A stretch of 35,943 nucleotides of DNA from UBA1422 sp041752735 (GCA_041752735.1 JBGSVW010000043.1:1-35943), one strand, 5' to 3'; positions 8,454-16,438 are shown, counted from the first letter of the stretch. Numbers and translations are program-made. Notes: generated by a model not told the origin, from the letters alone.

Positions 8454-9197
8454 CTATAGAAACGTTGATATTATAACACCTCGAAGATTGTTCTTTTCTG
8501 AATTTACCCGTGCTCCTTTTGCTACTGCAGTTTTCAGAAGCTGTTTCTCCAGAGGTTGATTGTCCATATAGAGTGGCTCCATTGCAAGAAGTGCTGCCAA
8601 CCCTGTAGGGGTTACCATTTCCGTCTCGATTTCTTCCGTTCCAAATGGAAGTGTGCTGGTATTCATCAGCGCGCGTACAGCGGGAACCGGTACCGATATT
8701 TCTCCATGAGCACACTGAACAGTGCCAATGCCGTCAATGATCTTAGAGCAATAGACCTTTGCCGGGTCAATAGCTGTCAACGCTGCCGCAATCCCCACCA
8801 TGTTTAGGATAGCCTGTGGTCTTCCAACTTCATGGAAATGTACGGTTTCCAATGTCTCTCCATGAACTTCCGCTTCAGCGGCGGCCAGGATGGTATATAT
8901 TTTAAGTGTCAAAGCCTTCACTTCATTATCTATTTGACAATCAGAAAGCAACGTTAGAATACTTTGAAAACTCCTATGGGTATATGGATGGGGATGAGCG
9001 TGATCATGATGAAGAGAGTGCTCGTGATTATGCGTGTGGTCATGCCGGTGCTGTTCCTCGTGATGCAGTTCATCCCTGACCATCTGCTGCTGCCCTTCTA
9101 CATATGCAGGATTATCGCACAGTGTGGTAAGGCAATGGCATAGCATATCTCCACTTACTCCATTGGTGCAGTCGATGTATAAGTTTACTCTTGACAT
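8454..9197 (-). CDS. larC: LarC N-terminal domain only (LarC1): nickel-pincer cofactor synthesis, truncated
   Basis: LarC inserts nickel into the pyridinium-dithiocarboxylate cofactor made by LarB and LarE. The 247 residues match LarC1: an opening NLYIDCTNGVSGDM, a His-rich metal-binding stretch at about 45-74, HFHEVG, a PVPAVRAL segment and EMVTPTGLAAL. A full LarC is around 400 residues; here the frame ends at TAG right after the LRGVII strand. The -1 frame continues with INVSIVLEHD, which looks like the start of LarC2, then stops at TAA 8437. LarC2 is otherwise absent and the EPS promoter follows. A programmed -1 shift is known for Lactobacillus plantarum larC, but here it would add only a few residues. 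This is probably a decayed or rearranged gene. Confidence 0.75.
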   Translation of the reverse strand: MSRVNLYIDCTNGVSGDMLCHCLTTLCDNPAYVEGQQQMVRDELHHEEQHRHDHTHNHEHSLHHDHAHPHPYTHRSFQSILTLLSDCQIDNEVKALTLKIYTILAAAEAEVHGETLETVHFHEVGRPQAILNMVGIAAALTAIDPAKVYCSKIIDGIGTVQCAHGEISVPVPAVRALMNTSTLPFGTEEIETEMVTPTGLAALLAMEPLYMDNQPLEKQLLKTAVAKGARVNSEKNNLRGVIISTFL

Positions 9198-9270
9198 ATA
9201 TTAGTTCCCTTCTTTAATTATCTCCATTGTGTCCGGTCGAACCACATTTATGTAGCCATGTCCCAGAATT

Positions 9271-10410
9271 TTATGGACACTGGATTAGTCCTTCCGCCCA
9301 CAGGCATCCTCCGCAGGTTGGAAAAGGATTCCCCACGCAGTCCTCTTTGTTTTCTTCCATATAAGCGCAGTTCCCACAGATGGTGCAATGGGGGAATGAG
9401 AATTCCCGGAGTCTTTCACGAAAATCTACGTACGGCTGGCTTGCCCAAATATTCTCCAGTGGCTTTTCGTTAATATTGCCAAAACTGCAATGACTTATTT
9501 TGCGCTCTGTTTCCGGCAGGTATTCGATGTGGTTATGAAGTAGCGAAAGGCACGGACTCACTTCTCCATCCCATCGGACAAAAAGTGCCTGGGAATCCAC
9601 AAATTTGCAGTGGTCCCCCCGCCTGGCAACTGTATTTTCACCGATTTGCAACAGTCGTGCCTGTTTCAGAATCTCGGCGATGGTGCCGCTGACTTCTGCT
9701 TGGTCAAAATCCATAATTGGCAATTGTACCACCGGGCATTGATCGGTTTGCGAGTCCATCAATTTCTCATTATAACACATATCATAAAGACGCTTCCGAT
9801 ATAAAATCTCGTCGGACATTTCTTTGCTGTATGGCAACACGTTGGTCACTTTTAGTTCTGCCGCTCGGAGCAGATTGGCCAGTTCAATAACCCGTGGTAG
9901 TTGGTGGATGTTGCTTTTCATAGCAACAAAAGCCAATCCTAATTTTGTTTGATAGCCGCCTCTGATTCTATTCAGGCTAAATTGCAGCAGTTGGTCTGTA
10001 ACTCTTTTGTAATCGGAATCCGGTCGGATGCCCTCGTAAATTTCTGCATCTGCGCCATCCAATGAAACCCACAGCATATCCAGTTTCAATTCGAATAAAT
10101 CGTGAATGACATCACGATTGAGGAAGGCCCCGTTGGTAATCAACTCCACTCGCCTGCCGGTCGCCTTGGCTGCATGGAGCATTTTGAACAACTCCGGATG
10201 AGAAAAAGGCTCTGCCACTCCTCCAAAAAACAAAGTTTCAACAGAGGGATTCTGCTGGGCAGCAAAAAGAACCCGTTCAAAGGTTTGCCATGTCATGTGT
10301 CCGGTTTGCTCGTCAAACCATGCATTTCGCGAACACATTTTGCACAGCAGGTTGCACTCCGATGTGGGTTCTATATATATTTTTCGTATTGGTTCTTTAA
10401 GATCACTCAT
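9271..10410 (-). CDS. Radical SAM/SPASM maturase-like protein
   Basis: This 379-residue radical SAM protein has the [4Fe-4S]/SAM motif C19-xxx-C23-xx-C26, then FFGGVAEPF (the GGE-like SAM-contact region) and ITNG. A C-terminal SPASM-type region is rich in cysteine: CKF...SPC, a CTICGNC cluster and a closing PTCGGCLWAEGLIQCP. This ending recalls radical SAM maturases found beside tungsten-cofactor aldehyde oxidoreductases. No such oxidoreductase is in the window, so the substrate is unknown. It starts 21 bases after arsC with a GAGGTG site, so it is likely cotranscribed with the ars operon, and larC1 follows after 73 bases. Family certain, role uncertain. Confidence 0.8.
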   Translation of the reverse strand: MSDLKEPIRKIYIEPTSECNLLCKMCSRNAWFDEQTGHMTWQTFERVLFAAQQNPSVETLFFGGVAEPFSHPELFKMLHAAKATGRRVELITNGAFLNRDVIHDLFELKLDMLWVSLDGADAEIYEGIRPDSDYKRVTDQLLQFSLNRIRGGYQTKLGLAFVAMKSNIHQLPRVIELANLLRAAELKVTNVLPYSKEMSDEILYRKRLYDMCYNEKLMDSQTDQCPVVQLPIMDFDQAEVSGTIAEILKQARLLQIGENTVARRGDHCKFVDSQALFVRWDGEVSPCLSLLHNHIEYLPETERKISHCSFGNINEKPLENIWASQPYVDFRERLREFSFPHCTICGNCAYMEENKEDCVGNPFPTCGGCLWAEGLIQCP

Positions 10411-10431
10411 TCCCTGTCACCTCAGGATAGA

Positions 10432-10848
10432 TTATATTACAATCTCTTTGGTTAATATTCTGGCTTTCAAATCAAGGATTTTTTCTTCAATGATTTTGGC
10501 GGTATTGATGAACTCGTCATAGCCCTTGCCGGTGGGGTCATCAAGACCCCAGTCCTCTCGATGTTTGCATGGCAAAAATGGGCAATTCACATTGCATCCC
10601 ATGGAGACCACAATATCAACCGGGGGAATTTCGTCAATGAGTTTTGAATGCTGGGTTTCGTTGATATTCACCCCGTATACCTCTTGAATTACCCTGACTG
10701 CGTCCTGGTTTATTTGAGGTTTTGTTTCAGTCCCCGCGGAAAATGGCTCAAATACATCTGCGGCTAGGATTTTCGTAATGGCCTCAGCCATTTGAGATCT
10801 ACAGGAGTTGTGAACACATACGAAAGCGACTTTGACTCTATTTTCCAT
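10432..10848 (-). CDS. arsC: Arsenate reductase, LMW-phosphatase (thioredoxin-coupled) type
   Basis: ArsC reduces arsenate to arsenite in the cytoplasm so that Acr3 can export it. The 138-residue protein begins with the P-loop C11-VHNSC-R17 (CX5R) of the low-molecular-weight tyrosine-phosphatase fold. C85, C89 and C94 supply the resolving cysteines used in the thioredoxin-linked cycle of Staphylococcus-type ArsC. The DWGLDDPTGK segment holds the conserved Asp-Pro. It lies 19 bases downstream of acr3. Confidence 0.93.
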   Translation of the reverse strand: MENRVKVAFVCVHNSCRSQMAEAITKILAADVFEPFSAGTETKPQINQDAVRVIQEVYGVNINETQHSKLIDEIPPVDIVVSMGCNVNCPFLPCKHREDWGLDDPTGKGYDEFINTAKIIEEKILDLKARILTKEIVI

Positions 10849-10867
10849 TCTTTCTCCTCTTTCTTTG

Positions 10868-11959
10868 CTAATTGTTTCGCGTTTTGCTCAATCGTTTGGA
10901 AACGCCGTTGGCATCAAAATATTTGTCTTTAAAGTAGAGCGCAGAATTGACCAGCGCAATCATCACGGGCACTTCCACCAATGGACCGATGACAGCAGTA
11001 AATGCCACATCTGATGCAATGCCAAAGACTGCAACCGCCACGGCAATGGCCAGTTCAAAATTGTTGCTAGCTGCTGTAAATGCCAGGGTCACTGTTTGAT
11101 CGTATTTGAATCCCCTACGATAGGAGACATAAAAACTGACAAAGAACATCAAAGCAAAGTAGATCAGCAAAGGAATAGCGATTCTCAGCACATCAAAAGG
11201 ATTATTAACAATCTGCTCGCCCTTGGTAATAAACATAATGATAATCGTGTATAGCAGTGCAATCAGTGCCAGCGGAGATATTTTTGGAATGAAAATCTTA
11301 TCATACCAATCTTTGGACTTCATCCTTATCAACGAGAAGCGAGTGATAAAGCCTGCAGCAAACGGAATGCCCAGATAAATCAACACGCTTTTCGCCACAT
11401 CCCACATGGAGACATCCACGGTCTGGCCTCCCCATGAGAATCCAAACCACTTGGGCAATACTGTAATGAATACATAAATGTAAACCGCATAAAGCAATAT
11501 CTGAAAGACGGAATTTAGCGCAACCAGTGCTGCGGCATATTCACTATCCCCTTTGGCCAGAGAATTCCATACGATAACCATTGCGATGCAACGAGCCAGT
11601 CCGATGATAACAAGCCCAACGGCGAATTCGGGTTTGTCCGGCAAAAAGATCGCAGCCAGCACAAACATCAAAATCGGCCCGACGACCCAGTTCTGAATCA
11701 ATGAGAAAGTGAAGACTCCACTATTCTCTGTGACTTTGCCGATTTCTTCATACTTGACCTTTGCCAGCGGTGGATACATCATGACAATCAGCCCCAGCGC
11801 GATGGGCCATGAAATGGTTCCTGTGGAAAATCCACTGAGTGATTCGGCCACATTTGGAAACAGATATCCTCCCATTACGCCGATTGCCATGGCAATGAAA
11901 ATCCATAATGTTAAGAAACGATCTAAAAACGATAACTTTTCTCTTTTTATACTCTCCAT
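10868..11959 (-). CDS. acr3: Arsenite efflux transporter, ACR3 family
   Basis: A 363-residue, about ten-helix membrane carrier of the ACR3/BART superfamily that expels As(III), and perhaps Sb(III), driven by the membrane potential. The diagnostic cysteine in the fourth helix region is C124 in GLARCIAMVIVWN, and the AASNNFELAIAVAVA signature of the ninth helix is present. It is preceded by the thioredoxin-like gene and followed by arsC in one minus-strand operon controlled by ArsR. Confidence 0.93.
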   Translation of the reverse strand: MESIKREKLSFLDRFLTLWIFIAMAIGVMGGYLFPNVAESLSGFSTGTISWPIALGLIVMMYPPLAKVKYEEIGKVTENSGVFTFSLIQNWVVGPILMFVLAAIFLPDKPEFAVGLVIIGLARCIAMVIVWNSLAKGDSEYAAALVALNSVFQILLYAVYIYVFITVLPKWFGFSWGGQTVDVSMWDVAKSVLIYLGIPFAAGFITRFSLIRMKSKDWYDKIFIPKISPLALIALLYTIIIMFITKGEQIVNNPFDVLRIAIPLLIYFALMFFVSFYVSYRRGFKYDQTVTLAFTAASNNFELAIAVAVAVFGIASDVAFTAVIGPLVEVPVMIALVNSALYFKDKYFDANGVSKRLSKTRNN

Positions 11960-12011
11960 ATTGATTCTCCTTGATTCCTACAAAGACTTGATGCAACTTC
12001 AAGCTTTTTTA

Positions 12012-12242
12012 TTACTTCAAATACTTCTTAATTTCTTCAACACTGGGCACTCTGCCCATAATCTTGACTTTTTCATCCACTACCAGTGCGGGCGTACGCA
12101 TCACATTGTATGCCATGATGTCCATGAGGTTTTCTACTTTTTCGATGGAGGCTGAGATTCCCATCTCTTCAATTGCTGCGATGGTGTTTTTCTCCAGATT
12201 TTTGCAGCTGGTGCATCCTGTGCCTAGTATTTTAATTTCCAT
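12012..12242 (-). CDS. Small thioredoxin-fold protein (redox-active disulfide protein 2 family)
   Basis: A 76-residue thioredoxin-like protein with the redox motif C10-TSC-C13 and a cis-Pro segment TPALVVD. The ATG at 12242 is used because AAGGAG lies seven bases upstream; the 28 residues ahead of it in the open frame have no ribosome site and run into the previous gene. Proteins of this family are regularly encoded beside DUF318/ArsP-type permeases. A likely role is passing electrons or metalloid to the permease, or recycling ArsC, but that is inference. Confidence 0.85.
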   Translation of the reverse strand: MEIKILGTGCTSCKNLEKNTIAAIEEMGISASIEKVENLMDIMAYNVMRTPALVVDEKVKIMGRVPSVEEIKKYLK

Positions 12243-12316
12243 TTTTTTCTCCTTATTTGTTTCGATATGTCGTTTGGTAGTTTTATATGTTTGGTTATAA
12301 GTAATGTTGATTCCGC

Positions 12317-12592
12317 TTAGCAGCATCCGGTTTTGGATCCGCTATCACCTCCGCAACCGCAACTACAGCCGCATTGTGAAATAATACTTTCTCCCGTGTC
12401 TCCTACATATTCGATGGCCTCAGTAGGACAGTTCGCTCCGCAGCCTCTACAACCAAAGATGCAACCTTCCGTATGGGCCACGTTGGGCTTTGTGGTTTCT
12501 GTTTCGTAAACATCATTGGGGCACATTTCAATGCAAGCGCCACACTCTATGCATTTTTCATAATTTATTACCGGGTACCATTTGTCTGACAT
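12317..12592 (-). CDS. Two-cluster ferredoxin with Cys-rich tail, ars operon
   Basis: A 91-residue protein with two [4Fe-4S] motifs: C14-C17-C20-C24 and C44-C48-C51-C55. After these come six more cysteines, at 74, 76, 78, 80, 90 and 91, in a Gly/Ser-rich tail (CGCSCGCGG and a final GCC). The tail looks like a soft-metal or metalloid binding site. The ATG at 12592 follows AAAAGGAG by seven bases; an upstream in-frame ATG would overlap the permease. It sits between the permease and the thioredoxin-like gene, hinting at redox support of arsenic handling. The ferredoxin folding is sure; the function is not. Confidence 0.8.
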   Translation of the reverse strand: MSDKWYPVINYEKCIECGACIEMCPNDVYETETTKPNVAHTEGCIFGCRGCGANCPTEAIEYVGDTGESIISQCGCSCGCGGDSGSKTGCC

Positions 12593-12605
12593 ATTACTTC
12601 TCCTT

Positions 12606-13610
12606 TTAAATAAACAGGAATCCCAGGGCATTAAAGGTATATCCTATGATTAGAATTCCAACGATAACAATGATAAAGAACATGGCTAGCAACTTGGTCT
12701 TGACTACTTTTTTAAGCATAATCAGGGACGGTAATGAAAGGGCCGTGACCGCCATCATAAAGGAAAGTGCAGTGCCGATTCCTACGCCCTTTGCCACCAA
12801 CGCCTCCGCAATGGGCAAAGTTCCGAAGATGTCTGCATACATTGGGACTCCGACGATGGTTGCAATCAATACCGAGTACCATTTATCCTGTCCAAGCAAC
12901 GCACTGATCATTTCTTGTGGAATCCAGTTATGGATTAATGCACCGATGCCCACGCCAATCAGAATGTAAAGCCAAACCCGTTTAACGATATCTTTCACCT
13001 GCTCTTTGGAAATGTTGAGACGGTCTTTGACGGTTAATGCTTCCTGCTCCACTTCCATAACTTTATTACCATATACAAATGGTTCCACATATTTTTCCAT
13101 CTTGGCTTTGCTGATGATGGTTCCACCAATCACCGCAAGCACCAACCCGACTACGACATAGGCCATGGCGATTTTCCAATTGAATATGCTGGCTAAAAGT
13201 AAGACTGATGCCAGGTCAACCAGAGGCGAAGAGATCAAGAAAGAAAACGTAACACCAAGTGGCAACCCGGCGCTGGTGAATCCAATAAAGAGCGGAATCG
13301 ATGAGCAGGAACAAAACGGCGTGATTGTGCCCAGCAAAGCGCCAAGGATGTTTGTGGTTATCCCATCGTGGCCACCAAGAATCTTTCGGGTCCGTTCAGG
13401 TGGGAAGAAACTCTGTATATAAGAGATGATAAAGATTAGCACTGAAAGCAAAATGAAGATCTTGATCACATCGTAAATGAAAAAATGAAGACTTCCACCC
13501 AGACGGTCGTCAAGGCTTAGCCCAAAGACGTTTTCTACCAAGTCTTTTACTAAATCATATAACCAATTCATCTTAAGTAATTGGTTGTTAAGCCATTCTA
13601 GAATAAACAA
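12606..13610 (-). CDS. DUF318/ArsP-type permease (arsenical efflux)
   Basis: A 334-residue integral membrane protein of the DUF318 permease family, which includes ArsP, the exporter of trivalent organoarsenicals. The marker TPFCSCSSIPLFIGF (residues 97-111, C100 and C102) is followed by a second similar half after a cytoplasmic loop around 165-205. The start is TTG at 13610: AAGGAG lies seven bases upstream, while the ATG at 13571 has none. This makes the gene overlap the end of arsR by 13 bases. The substrate could be methylated arsenic, arsenite or another metalloid. Confidence 0.85.
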   Translation of the reverse strand: MFILEWLNNQLLKMNWLYDLVKDLVENVFGLSLDDRLGGSLHFFIYDVIKIFILLSVLIFIISYIQSFFPPERTRKILGGHDGITTNILGALLGTITPFCSCSSIPLFIGFTSAGLPLGVTFSFLISSPLVDLASVLLLASIFNWKIAMAYVVVGLVLAVIGGTIISKAKMEKYVEPFVYGNKVMEVEQEALTVKDRLNISKEQVKDIVKRVWLYILIGVGIGALIHNWIPQEMISALLGQDKWYSVLIATIVGVPMYADIFGTLPIAEALVAKGVGIGTALSFMMAVTALSLPSLIMLKKVVKTKLLAMFFIIVIVGILIIGYTFNALGFLFI

Positions 13611-13915
13611 TTGCAGTCTCCTTTAGTTTCTGTTGATATCATTGCAGCATTGTATAGCAAGTTGACGTAGTTTTTGTAGGCTTCCATGGTATCCATATTC
13701 ATAGAATAATGGGACCACTTTCCCTCCTTGCGCGTTTGAATCAAACTGCAGTCTGAGAGAATTCGCATGTGATGAGACAAGGTGGGTTGTGTAATATTAA
13801 AATGCTCTAACAATTTGCAAGCACAACGTTCCTGATCTGTAATCATTTGAATGATTTGCAGACGGTTGGGATCCGATAATGCTTTGCTAATGAGAGCGAA
13901 TAATTCGTTATTCAT
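13598..13915 (-). CDS. arsR: ArsR-type metalloid-sensing repressor
   Basis: A 105-residue winged-helix ArsR/SmtB repressor. The DNA-reading helix is QPTLSHHMRIL (43-53). C31 and C33 in ERCACKLL match the metal-binding CxC of classical ArsR, and C101 and C103 (CNC) at the tail may add a ligand. On binding As(III) it should release DNA. ATG 13915 follows AAAGGAG by six bases. The gene heads the ars operon, and inverted repeats flank its promoter. Confidence 0.93.
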   Translation of the reverse strand: MNNELFALISKALSDPNRLQIIQMITDQERCACKLLEHFNITQPTLSHHMRILSDCSLIQTRKEGKWSHYSMNMDTMEAYKNYVNLLYNAAMISTETKGDCNCLF

Positions 13916-13959
13916 AAGTGACTCCTTTCGCCCAATGGACCGATGGATAGTTGTCATAC

Positions 13960-13975
13960 ATAGACGTTTGTCTAT
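13960..13975. promoter_or_regulatory. ArsR operator (perfect inverted repeat), with a second half-conserved copy
   Basis: ATAGAC-GTTT-GTCTAT is a perfect 6+6 palindrome with a 4-base spacer. It lies just downstream of the predicted start of transcription. A near copy, ATAGAC-AAGT-GTCAAT, is at 14001-14016 and overlaps the -35 box. Two sites flanking a promoter fit ArsR repression of its own operon. Confidence 0.7.
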
Positions 13976-13986
13976 TTGACTTTTTT

Positions 13987-14015
13987 AGATTACCACATAT
14001 ATAGACAAGTGTCAA
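13987..14015 (-). promoter_or_regulatory. ars operon promoter
   Basis: On the minus strand a perfect -35 TTGACA (14010-14015) is followed after 17 bases by TAATCT (13987-13992), preceded by TGG as an extended -10. The predicted start is near 13980. The -35 lies inside the second ArsR half-palindrome. Confidence 0.6.
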
Positions 14016-14140
14016 TATGAAAAAAGCTACACAGCTCGGAATTTTTCCAATCTGGATAGCTATAATATCATTTAGTTTGACCACACTGATTAATTTAATA
14101 GATGGATTTAATTGATGAATTTATTTATGAGCCAAACGTT

Positions 14141-14911
14141 TTATTCGGTTTTATTAATTTTAGAGGCCAGGCACGCTGCTCCGTATCCATTGTCGATATT
14201 AACAACACCGATACCGTTGGCGCAGCTATTCAGCATGGAAAGCAATGCGGTGAGCCCTTCGAAGCTGGAACCGTATCCAATATGGGTCGGCACTGCAATA
14301 ACAGGTCTGCTTACGAGTCCTCCCACCACACTTGCAATGGCCGCCTCCATACCAGCCACTACGATGACAACGTTGGCATCTCGAATTCGATCCAGTTTAT
14401 CAAAGAGCCGATGTATTCCTGCAACACCTACGTCATAAATCCGGTCCACAGGGTTTCCCAGTAGCTCCGCAGTCACTGCGGCTTCTTCCGCAACTGGAAT
14501 ATCTGCAGTTCCTGCTGATACAACGGCTATAATCCCGCGATATGATTTGAAGCTGCTCTCGTCAACACCCGTTGCCCGATTCTCGTCTTCGGTTTTTGAC
14601 CAATTTTGAGCTTCAGTCACTGATGGAGTGATTTTTCGAACAATCGCGATGATTTTTGCAACAGGGTCATAAACCGCTTCCGGAACCAGTCCCGATGCCA
14701 CACTAAAATCCTCAGGGGTAGCTCGGGTTGCCATGATGTTTTCATCGGGATGCATGTTGCTTAGCTCCGCCAGGATTTCTCCAATTTGAATGGGAGTCTT
14801 TCCGGGGCAAAATACTGCTTCCGGCGCGCCGGTTCTTACCGGTCTATACTTATCGAGATTGGCAAATCCCATTTCTTCAAGAGTCAGATGACCTTCTTTG
14901 TTGTGTTCCAT
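14141..14911 (-). CDS. larB: LarB, pyridinium-3,5-dicarboxylate mononucleotide synthase
   Basis: LarB carboxylates and hydrolyses nicotinic acid adenine dinucleotide, the first step of nickel-pincer cofactor synthesis. The 256 residues have the LarB N-terminal part (FANLDKYRPVRTGAPEAVFC) and the PurE-like C-terminal domain with SAGTADIPVAEEAA, VAGMEAAIASVVGG and PTHIGYG. It lies 11 bases after folD at the end of the C1 operon. LarC1 is 5 kb further downstream, beyond the ars cluster, and no larE or larA is visible. Confidence 0.92.
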   Translation of the reverse strand: MEHNKEGHLTLEEMGFANLDKYRPVRTGAPEAVFCPGKTPIQIGEILAELSNMHPDENIMATRATPEDFSVASGLVPEAVYDPVAKIIAIVRKITPSVTEAQNWSKTEDENRATGVDESSFKSYRGIIAVVSAGTADIPVAEEAAVTAELLGNPVDRIYDVGVAGIHRLFDKLDRIRDANVVIVVAGMEAAIASVVGGLVSRPVIAVPTHIGYGSSFEGLTALLSMLNSCANGIGVVNIDNGYGAACLASKINKTE

Positions 14912-14922
14912 AATGAATGTTC

Positions 14923-15792
14923 CTATCTTATAATACCTGTAATTTCTGCTATACGCTGTGCACTTTGAACTACGTGTTGCAGCAAAATGGCGGTTGTAAC
15001 AGTGCCGACTCCGCCGGGCACCGGTGTTATGGCAGATACCATTGGTTCCACATTGGGGAAATCTACATCTCCGCTTATGTTTCCTGCTATATTCACATTG
15101 ATACCAACGTCGATGATTACCTGGTCGTCATGGACAAAGGAAGCATCTACAATACTTGCTTTGCCAGCAGCTACAATGAGGATGTCCCCACGCCTACACT
15201 CTGCAGCCAAATCTTGCGTTTTGCTATGACACACGGTTACGGTAGCATTTTTTCCCAAAAGCATCATGGCAACCGGCTTGCCAATGACCAGACTTCTCCC
15301 TAGCACTACGGCTCTTTTCCCTTGAGTGGGTATTTCATAATGCTTTAGAATTGCCATGACCGATTCTGCCGTACAAGGCCCATACCCATTTTGGTTTCCT
15401 GCATACACCTTGCCCATTGAAACATTTGATACGCCATCAACATCTTTTTCGGGGGCTATGAAGTTCAGCACTGCTTGCTCATCAATATGTGCCGGCAAAG
15501 GACGAAACATAAGAATGCCATGGACACCTGTATTCTGGTTGAATCCGTTGATATGGGATTCTAACTCCTTTTGCTCCACATCCATCTCAAGGTTGCATCC
15601 TAAAACTCGAATACCCAAACTCTGGGCTTTCTTCATGATACTGGCTTCATAGGCCACGTCATCCGGATTGCTGCCAAGTCGAATTAACGCCAATGTGGGA
15701 TTAATATTTTTGTTTTTCAGCGAGACGATGGCTGCCAAACTATTTTGATTCAGCGCGTCGGCCACGTCTTTGCCTCTTAATATTTTTGCCAT
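14923..15792 (-). CDS. folD: FolD: methylene-THF dehydrogenase, cyclohydrolase residues replaced
   Basis: A 289-residue FolD-family protein that oxidises 5,10-methylene-THF with NAD(P). The dinucleotide loop is VVLGRSLVIGKPVA and the PGGVG motif lies near the C-terminus. In the ungapped active-site segment Y48-EASIMK, the Lys four residues after Tyr (Lys56 in human MTHFD1, Lys54 in E. coli, needed for cyclohydrolase) is Ile52. The Gln of the VQLPLP motif (human Gln100) is Phe96 in MFRPLP. The enzyme is therefore probably dehydrogenase-only, which fits the separate FchA encoded ten bases upstream. GGAG precedes the ATG. Confidence 0.9.
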   Translation of the reverse strand: MAKILRGKDVADALNQNSLAAIVSLKNKNINPTLALIRLGSNPDDVAYEASIMKKAQSLGIRVLGCNLEMDVEQKELESHINGFNQNTGVHGILMFRPLPAHIDEQAVLNFIAPEKDVDGVSNVSMGKVYAGNQNGYGPCTAESVMAILKHYEIPTQGKRAVVLGRSLVIGKPVAMMLLGKNATVTVCHSKTQDLAAECRRGDILIVAAGKASIVDASFVHDDQVIIDVGINVNIAGNISGDVDFPNVEPMVSAITPVPGGVGTVTTAILLQHVVQSAQRIAEITGIIR

Positions 15793-15801
15793 TTTATCTC
15801 C

Positions 15802-16428
15802 TTATTTAGACGAACTTCCTAAGGCGGTTTTAACTGTCAGGAAAATTTCGTCCGCCAGGGTGCCATACTCGCTGAGCATGGCTTCTGTCTGTGCATTCAG
15901 TGCTGCGGCCTTGGTTTTGTCCATCATGGAAGCAGTATTAATGAATACATTCAAGCTGGCGGCTTTTAGGGCGCCACTTAAAATAGCTGCGCCTGCACCG
16001 GCATCGCTGATTGCCATACGGCTACCCTTTTGGCTGTAAGCCTGCAAAAGCTCAATGGCCCTACAACATTGATTCATGATTTCCATGGGCACCAATGTGG
16101 CTTCTAGAAGGCATTTTTCCATGTTTTCTTTGTCTTCAGGATTTCGGTACGCTGCTGCAAGGAGAGCAAAAACTTCCGCATCTGTTTCTACCAATTCCAA
16201 AAGATGTGCTTCGATGGCTTTGGCCCCGTTGTTAAGGGCCAAAATATCAGACTCCACATCCGCATACTTCTTTTTACCTAAGGTGAGGGATCCCACCATG
16301 TTTCCTAGAGCGGTGCCTATGGCACCGGTCAATGCAGAGGCACCGCCGCCTCCGGGGACCGGATCCTTCCCTGCCAAAATATTTACAAATTCGTTACATG
16401 GCAGCTGGGTCATTCCAGTGGTACTCAT
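15802..16428 (-). CDS. fchA: Methenyl-THF cyclohydrolase
   Basis: FchA hydrolyses 5,10-methenyl-THF to 10-formyl-THF. This 208-residue protein belongs to the cyclodeaminase/cyclohydrolase family, with the glycine-rich PVPGGGGASALTGAIG near residues 24-38 and an all-helical remainder. ATG 16428 has AAGGAG six bases ahead; the longer open frame would overlap fhs. Placement between fhs and folD matches purine-fermenting clostridia such as Clostridium acidurici, where FchA is a monofunctional enzyme. Confidence 0.92.
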   Translation of the reverse strand: MSTTGMTQLPCNEFVNILAGKDPVPGGGGASALTGAIGTALGNMVGSLTLGKKKYADVESDILALNNGAKAIEAHLLELVETDAEVFALLAAAYRNPEDKENMEKCLLEATLVPMEIMNQCCRAIELLQAYSQKGSRMAISDAGAGAAILSGALKAASLNVFINTASMMDKTKAAALNAQTEAMLSEYGTLADEIFLTVKTALGSSSK

Positions 16429-16438
16429 GATGTTCTCC

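Noticed and set aside
8454..8520. Programmed -1 frameshift site in larC
   Set aside because: No clear slippery heptamer is seen, and the shifted frame stops after a few residues, so no LarC2 would be made.
8437..8715. 92-residue minus-strand frame overlapping larC
   Set aside because: Most of it is the -1 reading of LarC1; only its last residues resemble LarC2, so it is treated as a remnant.
9198..9270. Mini-frames between the radical SAM gene and larC as a peptide substrate
   Set aside because: The frames have 8-10 codons, no ribosome sites and no conserved motif; chance is the better explanation.
14020..14036. Terminator after larB (AGCT-GTGT-AGCT then T6)
   Set aside because: Only four pairs in the stem; too weak to call, although some termination before the ars promoter is possible.
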